From contig NC_083570.1 of the NCBI RefSeq assembly GCF_027579695.1, positions 9,410,793 through 9,474,792 on the forward strand: DNA of 64,000 bases. Direction: 5' to 3'. Origin of the DNA: Neoarius graeffei. Its lineage: Eukaryota; Chordata; Actinopteri; Siluriformes; Ariidae. The position numbers were made by a program, and so were the translations under genes. Positions 22,201-33,803 of this stretch are shown piece by piece (positions within the stretch are counted from its first letter, which is position 1; each line of letters starts with the position of its first letter). Below the pieces are notes generated by a model. The model was not told the origin of the DNA. It saw only the letters and a program-made list of their open reading frames with translations, and ran no database searches.

Positions 22201-23848
22201 CACCATATACATCAAGAAACTGATAGTGATCAGTTAAATAAGAGCTGAGTCAGGAGAGGGCTGTTCTCTTAACTCCCACAACATTTTCTAGTCTATCCAG
22301 GAAAATGGAATGATCAATCGTGTCAGAGTCTGCACTAAGGTCAAGCAACACAAGCAGCGAGACACAGTCCAGATCAGATGCCAACAACAGGTCATTTACT
22401 ACTTTAACCAGTGCTGTCTCTGTGCTATGATGAGGTCTAAATCCTGACTGATACATTTCATGGTTGTTATTTCAGTGTAAATATGAGCATAACTGCTGTG
22501 CCACAGCTTTTCTAGGATCTTGGAGATAAAGGGGAGGTTTGATAATGGCCTTTCATTGGGCTGACAGGGGTCGAGGTCAGGTTTTTTAATCAGGGGTTTG
22601 ATAACTGCAAGTTTAAAGGATTTGCGTATGTAGCCAATTCTAAGGGAAGAATTTATTATTTCTAGAAGAGCTTAAATTGCTTCTGGTATTATCTGTTTGA
22701 AGAGACATGTAGATAAGGGATTAGTACACAAGAAGAAGATTTTGATGTGGAAATTGATGAAATTAATTTGATTTCTCGAAGAGGAGTAAAACATTCTAAT
22801 TGCTGAGCTTATACAGTTATATTGTTAACGACTGGGTTATTTAAGTTGTCTGGGCTTAAATGAGTAGTTTGAATTTTTTTTGTTGGATATTTTCAATTTT
22901 GTGATTGAAAAAAATTATGACGTTGTTGCTGCTGCATATTGCAGGTGCATGTGTGTCTGTAGTGGTCTTTTTCTTAGTTAATTTTGCTACAGGATTAAAA
23001 AGGAATCTAGGATTATTTTGTTATCTTTGATTAGGGTGGAGAGATACATTGATCTTGCAGCACGAGGAGCTTTTCTATACTTCAGGAAGCTCTCCTTCCA
23101 TGCTAATTTGAATACGACCAATTCTACAAGCAATATCATCTAATTGTGTAATCTCCTGTGCTCTCTCTCTCTCTCTGATATAATGTGTAAGAAACTGAGG
23201 GTGTGAGAGAGTGTCAATATGAGGCACTAATGAATTACTGGTTTAATTATGACTCATTGTACCCCAGTGTTTAATACACGATAAACTTTATTGCGCAACA
23301 TCTCTTTTCTTTCAGATTTCTGTTATCTGACTCTGGATCCCAACACGGCACATGGTTCCCTCCGTCTGTGTGAGAAGGACAGAGCGGTGAGACGCAGTTA
23401 TAAAGTGAAGCTGTTCCCTTGTCACCCTGAGAGGTTTACCTCCATCGCTCAGGTGTTGTGTAGGGAGAGTGTGTGTGGACGCAGTTACTGGGAGGTGGAA
23501 AGGAGCAGTGAGGGATGTGTGTACATCTCAGTCTCATATAAAGGGACCAATAAAAAAGAGCAGCCCAGACGGACCATATTTGGGTACAACGATCAGTCGT
23601 GGAGTCTGGTATGTTCTCGAACTCCTCTTCATTTCTATCACAACAACATTAAGACCGAGTTCGGAGTTCCGTCACCTTCCAGAATAGGAGTGTATGTGGA
23701 TCACAGTGCAGGAACTCTGTCCTTCTACAGCGTCTCTGACAGGATGAAGCTCCTCCACAGAGTCCACACCACATTCACTCAGCCTCTATACGCTGGATTT
23801 ACTCTGTGGGCTCCTGAATCAGTTGTCAGGTTTTCTGATCCACAATAA
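18376..23848 (+). CDS. finTRIM-type gene without B-box (copy A)
   Basis: Likely cytosolic RING E3 ubiquitin ligase of the fish TRIM expansion, a family tied to antiviral defence (family knowledge). Exons: 18376-18687, 19016-19117, 19268-19501, 19579-19705, 19941-19994, 23316-23848. All junctions keep phase and give 453 residues. Residues about 12-60 are a C3HC4 RING ([28 protein letters not shown]). Residues 105-216 are coiled coil ([34 protein letters not shown]). The last 180 or so are PRY/SPRY ([34 protein letters not shown]). The B-boxes present in the central paralogue are missing; exon 1 is exactly 282 nt shorter, in frame. The last intron is an L2 fossil. ATG is the first good start before the RING. 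Confidence 0.88.
19229..19258 (+). repeat. (GT)n microsatellite before TRIM exon 3 acceptor (copy A)
   Basis: About 14 GT units run up to within 9 bases of the exon-3 acceptor (ccctaacag at 19259-19267). The same site in copy B has only a handful of units, while the central TRIM gene has about 20 CA units on the plus strand. Length near an acceptor may affect splicing (inference). Confidence 0.8.
20243..23150 (-). mobile_element. L2-type LINE fossil in the last TRIM intron (copy A)
   Basis: On the minus strand, reverse-transcriptase pieces read [19 protein letters not shown] (22456 downward) and [12 protein letters not shown] (about 22170). They are followed by the C-terminal block starting [20 protein letters not shown] (21954 downward), the order expected for L2/CR1-clade LINEs. 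The 3' end at 20243 carries the AAATAAACTTGACTTG-like tail found again at 25782. Several frame breaks are present. A SINE is nested near the 3' end. Relative to copy B about 260 bp are missing near 22130, between short GAAGAAA/AAAGAAA repeats. The 5' limit is approximate. Confidence 0.8.
20336..20638 (-). mobile_element. tRNA-type SINE nested in the L2 fossil (copy A)
   Basis: It is flanked by ATGAGCTAAT at 20326-20335 and 20639-20648. On the minus strand it starts with the tRNA-like head (GTGGCACAGTGGTACAG, GGGTTCAAGCCC as box B) and ends in the TAGCCGC...GGATGGATGG tail on this strand's left. The same insertion is in copy B, so it predates the duplication. Confidence 0.8.
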
Positions 23849-24713
23849 TGGATCATTAATGTATAGTATCCTGTACTGAGTGCTGCGGAGTTCTGGTCTG
23901 AAGGTGTTGATTAATTCCCTATAACAGCAGCTCTGACAGTAGTGCAGCTGCAAATCATTAGTGTTTCTATAGTAACAGCTCGTGTGTGTTTCTCACAAGC
24001 ATTCCACCTAAAATACTCTCTTACTGCCACTCGACATGAACATGGTGGTCTCTGAAAGACTATTCAGGCATCTGCCCAGGAGGTTGTGCCAGTTTTAGGG
24101 CTTGAGCAGTTTTTCGTCTCTTGTGTCTCTCATCCTCTGATTTCCGTCTATTGGATTCAAAGGTTTCAACTCCATTGCAGACCATACGCCTCCAGAGCAG
24201 TCTATCAGTTGATGCTGTAGCCCAATCAATAATCCCACACTCTTTAAAAGTTCTCTTTAGGGCATCCTTGTATCTCTTCTTAGGAGCACCAATGCTTCTC
24301 ATTCCTGTGGGTCGCTGACTGAAAAAAAGCTGTTTTGGAAGTTGTTTTGCATCCATTTTAACAACATGTCCATACCACCTCAGCCTATTTTGCTGAAGCA
24401 TAGCCTCGATGCTTGTTAAGGAGGCTCTATCAAGAATTGCAGCATTGGTAACACGATCATACCATTGGGCGTTTATGATGGATCGTACCGTAGGCATCTT
24501 CAGTGAAATTTCTCAAGTTGTTTTACTTGATATTGGTACGTAGTCCATGTTTTTGACCCATACAGGAGCGTTGGTATTATAGTGGCATTATAGACTCTTA
24601 TTTTAGTTTTCAACTCAAGTTCGTGATGATCAAAATCATGCTTGCGTAGCTTGCCAAAAGCAGTTGCTCCAGCACTGATGTTGTTATTAATTTCATGGTC
24701 AAGGGAAATATCA

Positions 24714-25089
24714 GGCGGCACGGTGGTGTAGTGGTTAGCGCTGTCGCCTCACAGCAAGAAGGTCCTGGGTTCGAGCCCCGGGGCCGGCAAGGGCCTTTCT
24801 GTGTGGAGTTTGCATGTTCTCCCCGTGTCCGCGTGGGTTTCCTCCGGGTGCTCCGGTTTCCCCCACAGTCCAAAGACATGCAGGTTAGGTTAACTGGTGA
24901 CTCTAAATTGACCGTAGGTGTGAATGTGAGTGTGAATGGTTGTCTGTGTCTATGTGTCAGCCCTGTGATGACCTGGCGACTTGTCCAGGGTGTACCCCGC
25001 CTTTCGCCCGTAGTCAGCTGGGATAGGCTCCGGCTTGCCTGCGACCCTGTAGAAGGATAAAGCGGCTAGAGATAATGAGATGAGATGAG
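24714..25089 (+). mobile_element. tRNA-derived SINE
   Basis: It starts GGCGGCACGGTGGTGTAGTG with box A, then box B GGGTTCGAGCCCC, and ends in a GATGAGATGAG tail. A 13-bp target duplication, AAGGGAAATATCA, lies at 24701-24713 and 25090-25102. Three copies of the same family occur, reversed, in duplication copy B (50253, 55074, 59461). Confidence 0.93.
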
Positions 25090-25447
25090 AAGGGAAATAT
25101 CACCTGACACATAGCTGATGAGATATTTAAAGTGTGGGACTACCTTAAGAACAGTTCCATCCACAGAAATTTCAGGTTGGGTGGTGATTGGGATGGAGCT
25201 GTCAGAGGCAGGTCGACACACAACCTCTGTTTTAGTGCAGTTCAGTGATAGCCTGAGTCTTTTGTAGGCTTCTGCAAAGGCATCTGTGATTCTCTGCAAG
25301 CCAGCTTCTGGGTATGAACAGAGCGCAGCATCATCAGCATACTGAAGTTCCACAACTGAGGCTGTAGACACCTTACTTTTAGCTTGCAAATGATGTAGGT
25401 TGTACCATTGTATTGATAAACTATCTGTATTCCATGATAAGAAGAAG

Positions 25448-26236
25448 AACAACAACAACTTTATTCATCACATGTACACTTATGAAATTCCTCTCTGCAT
25501 TTAACCCATCTGAAGTAGTGAACGCACACCTGAGCAATGAGCACAAACACGTACTCAGAGCAGTGGGCAGCCGTGCTACAGCAGCCAGGGAGCAGTTAGG
25601 GGTTAGGTGCCTCGCTCAAGAGCACCTCAGCCTAAGGGCACCCCATGTTAACCTAACGACATGCCTTTGGGCTCTGGTGGAAACCAGAGCACCTGGAGGA
25701 AACCCACGCAGACTCCACACACAAAGGCCCCCGTCAGCCGCTGGGCTCAAACCCAGAACCTTCTTGCTGTGAGGCGACAGTCAAGTCAAGTCAAGTTTAT
25801 TTGTATAGCGCTTTTAACAAACATTGTCGCAAAGCAGCTTTACAGAATTTGAACGACTTAAAACATGAGCTAATTGTATCCCTAATCTATCCCCAATGAG
25901 CAAGCCTGTGGCGACGGTGGCAAGGAAAAACTCCCTCAGACTACATGAGGAAGAAACCTCGAGAGGAACCAGACTCAAAAGGGAACCCATCCTCATTTGG
26001 GCAACAACAGACAGCATGACTATAATATTAACAGTTTTAACATGAGAACAGTTTCGTTGATGTTATAATTCTTCATTGATGGAAACTTGAGTGCAAAACT
26101 GTTCATGATAACTGCAGTCCTAAAGTTAGCAAGTCAACTTTAGTCCTCAGCCATAAAAGCATTACTGTAAGAATCCAGAGCGTCTTCCAGGTATAAGTCC
26201 AGTAACAGTGCTAACCACTACACCACCGTGCTGCCC
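25448..26236 (-). mobile_element. Second SINE-like repeat with an L2 tail nested in it
   Basis: The tRNA-like head is at the right end (reversed: GGCAGCACGGTGGTGTAGTG, 26236 downward). The body resumes at about 25780 and runs to about 25448. A 5'-truncated L2 3' tail (25782-26205; CAAGTCAAGTTTATTTGTATAG) is inserted near the head, with ACAG on each side. The host is the non-LTR element at 24060-26480, so three insertion layers are stacked here. Confidence 0.7.
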
Positions 26237-26480
26237 AGATAATGCAGATTCAGCTTGGCTACATGCAGGACAGCACCTGTGAAGAGAGCAAACAATGCAG
26301 TGGCTACATAGCTTTGTATTACACTAACTTTCACAGGAAAAGGTTCCAGTTCTTCATCTTCACAGAGAACAGAAACAGTCATCCCATCATGGAGAAGACG
26401 AATCATTGTGATCAGTTTATCTGGGCACCAGGAATTCTCCAAAGAACCTCTCTATTCACTGAGAGCAAGAGATACTAAGA

Positions 26481-28910
26481 AATACTGAAGAACGTAGAAC
26501 TCCAGCATCATGAAGCTGAGAAATTTATTGGACTTATTGTCTTTTTTTTTAACGAGACTAAAAAGCTGCTGTTCCATTAAACCCAGTTACAGTAGTCATA
26601 CTGTGCGTCAGCACAGCAGGGACCGAATAAACCATTCATCTCATCATGAATCAATATTGTTGATTATATTTATGATAAGACAAGTTTTCAGTCTGTTCTG
26701 ATGTGAGTTCAGCAAAAATATTGAAAATGGTTCATTTCTTGCAGCGTCACGTGTCTATGAGCATCCTCTAGTGGTCAGAAATGATAAGACAAGTTTAAAT
26801 TGCAGTCATTTAAATTTAATGAATAAATCACTCAATTTTTCATTTTCTGAAAATTTATAAAGAAATAAATGGCTAAAGTGAGATAAAGGAATTCTTTAAA
26901 GTGAATTTGATTTTATTGTCGCCTACACATGAATGTTAAATGGTAAATGTGGCCAGAGATCGATTTCTGTACTTCAATAGAAAGTATCATGTGTCATTTA
27001 TGTTCTTTTCCCATTTTGTCCTTTCTTTCTGTCCATGAAGTGTATGCGGTGAAATCACATTTTAAAATCAGAACTCCAGATAGAATTCTATAATATGCGA
27101 ATACAATCGAGTTGTTATTTGGAGGCTCAGTTTTACAGAGTAGCACCACATCACTGAAAAACAACAACAACAAAAAAAAAACCCAGCAGCCTTTCAACGT
27201 CAATTCTGTATCTTCACTAAAAGACACACAAGAGGATTTACAGCAGGACCGTGTCTTACTACAAGCACTAAAAACTACCACATTGTGTTCATTAAGGATG
27301 GAAATAAAGCAGAAATATTTCACTGTCATCTGCACTTCAGTGTCATTTGTTCTGCTGAAATATTTTCCTCATTCTGTCAGTTTGGAATTTAGTGAGGAGT
27401 GAAAATGAATCGAAATAAATGACTTTATTACCACAAGGGGAGTCAAAACCTGATTTGATTTATTTTGCATTGTTTATTGCTAATAGAAGTCCCACATTCT
27501 CATGTACAGATTGTTGAGATGGAAATGAAGTTGGTCGATGAATATGTTTGAGATCAGAGATCCTGAGTCGCCTCAATCAGTCATTAGATGTGTCTTTGAG
27601 AAGTAGGAGAACACTGGAGAACCAGGAGGAAACCCACACTGACACGGGTCATTTTACCTTTGGGTCATTTTAACATTGTTAACAGACTGAAATGAATCTC
27701 CTGAAAGGCAGAAGAAAGAAATCTGCTAGTAGTGTTAACACAAGACTTTATCTAATCCCAGTCAGTGCAGGGTTCAAACCCCATCCACCAGAAATACCAT
27801 TAAAATCAAAGGGAAAGACAGAGACGAGGCAAGATCATCAACAGGAGATCTATCCAGAATAAACACGGCTCACAACTGAGGAGATTTAATAACACACTGG
27901 AAGGGTTCACAGTTACTGTAGGATCATTGTGCATTTTATAACAACAGACAGGAAATGAGTGGAGGAAGTGAAGTTATTCAAAATGTGTAAAGGCGCCCTC
28001 TAGTGGTCTGGAGGAGAAATGTCCAGGTTAAATATTACAGTGTTCATCCACGTTTCTTTTATTTTTATTTGTGAACAAACAGGTCTAAAATAATTTCACT
28101 TCAATGAGCTGTTACTATAGAAACAAGGACGTATTAGTGCAAGCCCATTAATATAATCCTGCACTACTGTCAGAGCTGCTGTTATAGAAAAATAATCAAC
28201 AACTTCTGACCAGTCAGAATAGTCAACTGGAACAGAATTATTTTTTTTGTTTGTTTTATTTGATTGAAAATTAAAAGGATTTTTAAAAAATGTTTTTCCA
28301 ACAATCATGTTCAGAATCTAAATCAGGAGTCGGACCACAGACAGATCCAGTTCACAGAGACAGATTTATCATCATTACTCACACACACAATATATGACAA
28401 CATTAAAAGAGATGTTTTTTGGAGGAAAAAGTCAGTTGTAGGTTTACAGTGATTTTCACAAACACATATTTAAGACACTGTGGTTATTTCCCACAGATTA
28501 AATAATCTAAAAATATCCATCCAAAGTGGAGAAAAACCCCGTTGCGTATCAATACAGCGGCTTGCTGACATCCTGACCTCAGTATTAAAAGCTTCTGTCT
28601 GAAAATGAGTTCAGCACAGAAACTCCATCACTGGGGGAAACTTTATTCTCCTGTGCTCTTATCTTTTATTCTGCAAAGCTGTGATTGTAATATTTGAATA
28701 AAAATCCCAAACTCACAGATAAACCTGGATTTATAAGGTTCTATCTGCAGGCCAATCATCATCCAGGCTGAATATGGGATGAACACGACATCGGCATATT
28801 TTATAATTTAAATATTAAAATGAGTGTTTTTGTGCAGCTGGATTGTGTTCTAGTGAAACAGACGACTGAGCAACAACGTGCAGGAATTTTACAGAAAACA
28901 CTACACACTT
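26481..28910. other. 3' flank of central TRIM gene, repeats only
   Basis: From 26481 to 27454 I see no gene or repeat I recognise. From 27455 to 28741 the sequence has a second, broken copy at 34165-37567. The stretch 28090-28230 is an inverted copy of the dispersed repeat seen at 23900-24000 (CTGACAGTAGTGCAG, TTCTATAGTAACAGCTC). No open frame here looks real. Confidence 0.5.
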
Positions 28911-30931
28911 TTATTCTGGATCACACAATCTCACAGAACCAGGAGACCAGAAGAGCCCGAACCTGAACCCAAACCCAGCGTATAGAGTCTGAGTGAATGT
29001 GGTGTGGACTCTGTGGAGGAGCTTCATCGTGTCAGAGACGCTGTAGAAGGACAGAGTTCCTGCACTGTGATCCACATACACTCCTATTCTGGAGGCTGAT
29101 GGAACTCTGAGATCAGTCTCAATGCTGTTGTGACATAAAGAGAGAGAAGAAGAAGAAGAACACTGCAGACTCCAGGACTGATTGTTGAATCCAAACCCAC
29201 ACTCTTTACCCGGTCCTTTCCTGCTGATGTCTTTATATGAGACTGATATGAACACATCATCACCGCTCCACTCCACCTCCCAGTAACAGCGTCCACACAC
29301 ACTCTCCTTACACAACACCTGCCCCCACCAGGAATCAAATCTCTCTGGATGATCAGAGTAACGCTGCTCTCTCCCACTGACTGTCACCGCTCTGTTCTTC
29401 TCAGACAGAATGAGGCGACGATGTGCCGTGTTGGGATCCAGAGTCAGATAACAGAAATCTAAAATAAAAGAGAAAAACAAACTGAACAATGTGAACATGA
29501 ATATCCGCGCTGGGGGCGTGGTCACGAAAACAGCAGTTCGGTTGCAGCGAAAACATTTCTCTGTAGAACCCTGTCACTCCCCCCTCCCCCCACTCTGGGC
29601 TCAAGAACACAACAAAAGGGCAATAATATAACAACAGCCAATCAGAATCCAGATACAACAACCAATCAGAATCCAGATACAACACCCAATCAGAATCCAG
29701 ATACAACAACCAATCCGAATTCAGATACAACACCCAATCAGAATCCAGATACATTCAGTTGCCAAGTAAAATTGTAACCTGTCAAAGTTCTCGAGCCCTC
29801 GTGCTGTTTTACCGTTAGATCAATCACATATCAGCTTAAACTAGCATTCTAAACCTAGTTAAAGATCCCACAGAAGAGAGCGACTCCCCCTGCCAGCCTC
29901 ATGGAACTGAATAAGTTGACTTAATTAAAAAGTTGACTGTTCTATGAAAGGGTGTATTTGCATGATCATTATTATTTTACTAGTGGCATAAAATTGTCTT
30001 GAAAAGACGTCAACAATAATATCGTTTATCACAATAATTTCTGAGACAATATATCGTCCAACAAAATTTGTTATCGTGACAGGCCCAGAAGCGTGTGTGT
30101 GTGTGTGTGTGTGTGTGCTTTAGATGTACATTTCAGAAACTCTTCTCTGTTCTGTGGTTCTGGTCCTGAAATGATCTGAACTGCTGCAGCTGTGGAGAGA
30201 AAAATGGAAACATGAGTTTGTGTAAAAGATGGAAAGAGTTTAAAGTGATCCAGTCAGTTTATTCATTTTAAATCAGTGTTTTAGTTCAAAGTGTCGGGTG
30301 AATAAAGTGTCTGCAGAAAAGAAAGCAGGAGCATCGCTAAGAAATAACACATCACTGTGTTTCTCCAGCAGGAACAGCTCCTCTTACCATGTGGAGGGAT
30401 TTTGTTGAATTCCTCCTCACAGAATTCCTCGAGTCTCTTTTTCAGATCTGAGAGAGAATTCCTCACTCCATCAAATGAGAGATGTTGATGGACAGGGACG
30501 CTGGATGTGTGAAAATCTGGTCTGTGAATTGGAGGAGAGCGACGTCCAGAAGCTAAAACCTACAGAAAGCACATGAAATGTAAAACCCACTTGTGATGTC
30601 AGACAGGGACATTTATTGTTCCCTTAATGAGAGGTGTTTTAGAGAGTGTGTGAGGAACAGCTGGCTCTGTAGATCAGACAGTGAGTGTTACCTGGAGGAA
30701 ATGGATGTGATCGTGTGTGTGTGAAAGCTGCTCCAGCTCAGTGACTCTCCTCTGAAGATCAGCAATCTCCTGCTCCAGTTGCTCCAGGAGTCGTTCAGCT
30801 CGACTCAGTTCAGCCTTCTCCTGATCTCTGATCAGCTCCGTCACCTCCCAGCGCTTTTTCTCCATGGAGCTGATCAGCTCAGTAAAGATCCTCTCACTGT
30901 CCTCCACTGCTGTCTGTGCACTGAGCTGTTA

Positions 30932-30975
<44 letters not shown>

Positions 30976-31277
30976 GATTTAAAGCTCATCGATCATTCCC
31001 TCTCTTACTGGGACTGTAAATGACTCGTTGTCCATGTTGTGTGTGTTTCTAGGAGCAGCTCTGTCTCTGCTCACTGCTCACCTTTATAGTGTTCACAGCC
31101 TGTTTCAGCTCCTGCACCTTCTTCTGCTTCTCCTGGATTCTCTGCTGGGATTTCATCTGCTCCTCCTTTAACTCACTCTGAGGACAAATAAAATACATTC
31201 AGCTTTTTATACAGTACGAGTGAACTGGTTCCATATTAATGTCAGTTCAAAGTACATTCATGTTTCACTCTGAAGGT

Positions 31278-31331
<54 letters not shown>

Positions 31332-33390
31332 AATGTTCACTAACTGATCTGGGCTGGGTTTCCCGAAAGCCTCTTAAGGCCAAGAGAGTTTTAAATGACC
31401 TCTTAAGATCCATCATCAAGCTAACGTGGTTTTCCTGAACAACATCGTAGCACAAGTCGTCCTTTAGTTTGCTCGGAATTTACGAGAGACCCGGAGCACT
31501 CGTTCAAAACAAAGAGCGACTCGCTCGCTGCCGAATCCACAGAATGCGCATGCGGCTCTGAGGGACTCTCACAGTCAGCGGGGGAAACTGGGGTTGAATC
31601 TGCTGGTGGTGTTCAATTAGTTTTCTTCTACATTGCAAGAACATCGAGTTAATTATCAGAGGTGGACAGTAACGAAGTACATTTACTTGAGTTCTGTACT
31701 GAAGTACACTTTTTGAGTATCTGTACTTTACTTGAGTATTTCTTTTGGAAACTTAGACTTTAACTTCACTCCATTTGAAAGACAAATATCGTACTTTTTA
31801 CTCCACTACATTTCTATCAAGGTCCTCGTTACTCGTTACTATGAAGCAGCTTTGAAAGTGGATGTTTTTTTCTTTTCTAAAACGTGATTGGTTTTTCCGC
31901 AGGTGACAGTGAGACAGTCTATCAGTAATCACTAGGGTCACGTCACATCCATAGACTGGATAAAATCAAGATCAATGATTTCTCCGCAGCATTATTTAAC
32001 ACGATCAGTTGATGGCAGAATGGAAGGAGGCGGTTCTTCTGGGGAATGCACACACCCACGGTTCTATAGCTAGAACCCATGATTCAGTTTTCTGAAAGGA
32101 ATAAAGAGTCATTTTGCTTTAAATGTTTGCTTTGTTTGCCTAAAACGGAGCACATCACAGCCTACAAAAACTCCCCATCCCACCTGCGGAAGCATATTGA
32201 GGGATATAAACGTTTTATTAGCTTGCAGTGAAGTTGTCTGTGCTTTAAGAGTTAGTGATAATGTTGAAATAACTATGTAGTCTGATTAGTCAAATGATTT
32301 TCTGTGGATTTGCCCGCCAAGTTGCCATAGTCTTGTCCATGGCTAATGTTTACACACAGCTAGTTAACTTGGACACTGTTAGTTATGTCCAATACGATTG
32401 CCTTTAGCAGCTACTAATGCCTATATAGGGGACCCGAACTGCAAAGACGCTCTTTGTCCTGTTGCTCTTTAGACTCCTTCTTATGAGTGAATTCCGGAAA
32501 ACCACACACAGAGACAACGTTCATTCTTTAAGAGAGTCTCTCAACTCTCTCTTTTGGTCTGAAGGGCAACGTTATCAGGAAACCCACCCCGAACCAGATT
32601 ACGACCATCACTGAAGATAAATTTAACACTCTGTTCACCAGAACACAGACAATTTTAATCAGCTTTTACAGAATCCTTCTGATTGAGACACACATTGAAA
32701 TTAAAGTTCAAATCATATCACTGACTAAAGCACCTGTTTCTAGATGGGAAACTATAATTAAGATGATTTAATTCTGGAAAGATTTCTAGTTCTCACCTGT
32801 TTTTCAGCTCTTTCTGTTGCAACTGAAACAGCGTCATGGTCTTTATGTTTCTCCAACGTGCACAAATAACAGATGCAGGTTTGATCAGTACGACAGTAGA
32901 TCTTCAGCACTTCACCATGTTCAGAGCAGATCTTCTCTTGGAGTTTTGCTGAGGCTTCAATTAATGTGTGTTTTTTCAAAGCAGGAACTTCAAGATGAGG
33001 TTTCAGATGAATTTCACAAAATGAAGTCAAACAAATCAGACAGGACTTGACGGCTTTGTGTTTTCTCCCAGTGCAGAAATCACACTCCACATCTCCAGGT
33101 CCAGCGTAACAGTGAGCAGGAGAAGCAGCTTGGACTTCAGTCTTCTTCTTCAGTTTCTCCACCACTTCATCCAGCATGTTGTTTCTGCGTAGAACAGGCC
33201 TTGTCGTGAAAGTGTCTCTGCACTGAGGACAGCTGTAGACGCCCTTCTGATCCTCCTGATCCCAGCAGCCATTAATACACACCTTACAGAAACTGTGACC
33301 ACAGGGGATAGCCACCGGATCCTTCAGGAGATCCAGACACACTGGACACATGAACTGGTCCTGAGCTACTGAAATACTGGCCTCGGCCAT
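28911..33390 (-). CDS. finTRIM-type gene, full RBCC-PRY/SPRY architecture
   Basis: Probable cytosolic E3 ubiquitin ligase of the fish TRIM (finTRIM) family. Minus-strand exons: 33390-32797, 31177-31082, 30925-30692, 30559-30388, 30189-30130, 29458-28911; phases join to 567 residues. The RING ([27 protein letters not shown]) is followed in the same exon by B-box 1 (CDFCTGRKHKAVKSC) and B-box 2 (CSEHGEVLKIYC ... CTLEKHKDHD). Coiled coil follows over exons 2-4, then PRY/SPRY ([29 protein letters not shown]). Exon 3 and much of the RING are nearly identical to the flanking TRIM copies, while exon 4 and the PRY half of the last exon are clearly diverged. It lies in inverted orientation between the two duplicated TRIM genes. 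The short exon 5 was found by hand. Confidence 0.9.
30936..30973 (+). repeat. (CA)n microsatellite beside TRIM exon 3
   Basis: A pure CA run lies just upstream (in gene sense) of the exon-3 acceptor of the central TRIM gene, in the same place as the GT tract of the flanking copies. Another GT run lies at 31287-31321 in the next intron. Confidence 0.85.
31366..32600. mobile_element. Composite repeat in TRIM intron 1 (MITE with hAT-like insert)
   Basis: The outer ends look like a common fish MITE: GGGCTGGGTTTCCCGAAAGC on the left, and a partly mirrored TCAGGAAACCCACCCC on the right. Inside, about 31650-32210, is sequence starting AGAGGTGGACAGTAACGAAG, a widespread fish hAT-type end, followed by a decayed BED-finger-like trace (about 32100-32210). 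Boundaries and family are approximate. Confidence 0.5.
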
Positions 33391-33803
33391 TTTCCTGAAA
33401 TCGCAACGAGAGAGAGAGAGAGAGAACAGTTTTGTTTTCTCTGAAATGACAAGTTACTTCCTGGTTCTGTGTGTGAAAGAGAGAGAGAGAGAGAGAGGAG
33501 GAGCACAAACACAGAGAGATCATGAACACTCCTCTATTAACCATTTCATCTCCCTTCAGTGCAGAAATTTAACCCATGTAGCCGCACTGATTAGGATTAA
33601 TTTCATGAAATACTCACAGAATGGATCTTAATTTTCTGGACTTTTCCACCTACTGACACCTCAAGCACAACTTTCAGCCTTGTTGATAAATTACAATTGT
33701 TTCACTTGAACAGCTTTTTCCTCGTGACATCTTTAAACTGATCTTCATCCCTAAAGAATGTTGCAGCCATTTTAAAAGTGAGGAGGACGCAGCTGTCAGG
33801 AAG
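33391..33803. promoter_or_regulatory. 5' flank of central TRIM gene
   Basis: This non-coding stretch contains two GA-rich runs (33409-33424, 33478-33498) within about 110 bp upstream of the ATG. No TATA box in a convincing place. No gene seen. Confidence 0.35.

Larger units (their letters stand above)
1..24046. repeat. Segmental duplication, copy A
   Basis: This block matches 40309-64000 in the same orientation and order: split Tc1, THAP element, CFAP206 exons, TRIM gene, L2 fossil. The coordinate offset moves from about 40308 to 41974, 41849, 37905 and 39954 as copy-specific insertions and deletions are crossed. Aligned stretches differ by only a few per cent by eye. The left end is the window edge, so the true boundary is unknown. 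Copy A alone carries the hAT at 13248-17651. It lacks about 260 bp inside the L2 fossil and about 80 bp before the TRIM gene that copy B keeps. Confidence 0.95.
24060..26480 (-). mobile_element. Non-LTR retrotransposon (RTE/I-like), broken and interrupted
   Basis: On the minus strand the pieces read, in order: the RT finger region FHDGM-like LLHDGMTVSVL (about 26400), the catalytic box QYADDAALCS (about 25350), LLYGSKTWT (about 24560) and the C-terminal NRLRWYGHVVKMD and RTFKECGI with a stop at 24060. This order is typical of RTE/I-type non-LTR elements; I do not assign the clade. Two SINE-type elements interrupt it (24714-25089 and 25448-26236). Several frame changes make it a fossil. Confidence 0.75.

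Noticed and set aside
24725-24785. tRNA gene suggested by box A and box B
   Set aside because: It is the head of a SINE with a target duplication and SINE body; no complete cloverleaf was evident.
24714-25060. Open frame of 121 codons starting in the SINE (and similar frames at 20361, 51712, 55101, 58296)
   Set aside because: These are chance frames through tRNA-derived SINE sequence, repeated because the SINE is repeated.
29401-29754. 117-codon frame with repeated YLDSDWVL units
   Set aside because: It is a short tandem repeat (AATCAGAATCCAGATACAAC) in a TRIM intron, not a protein.
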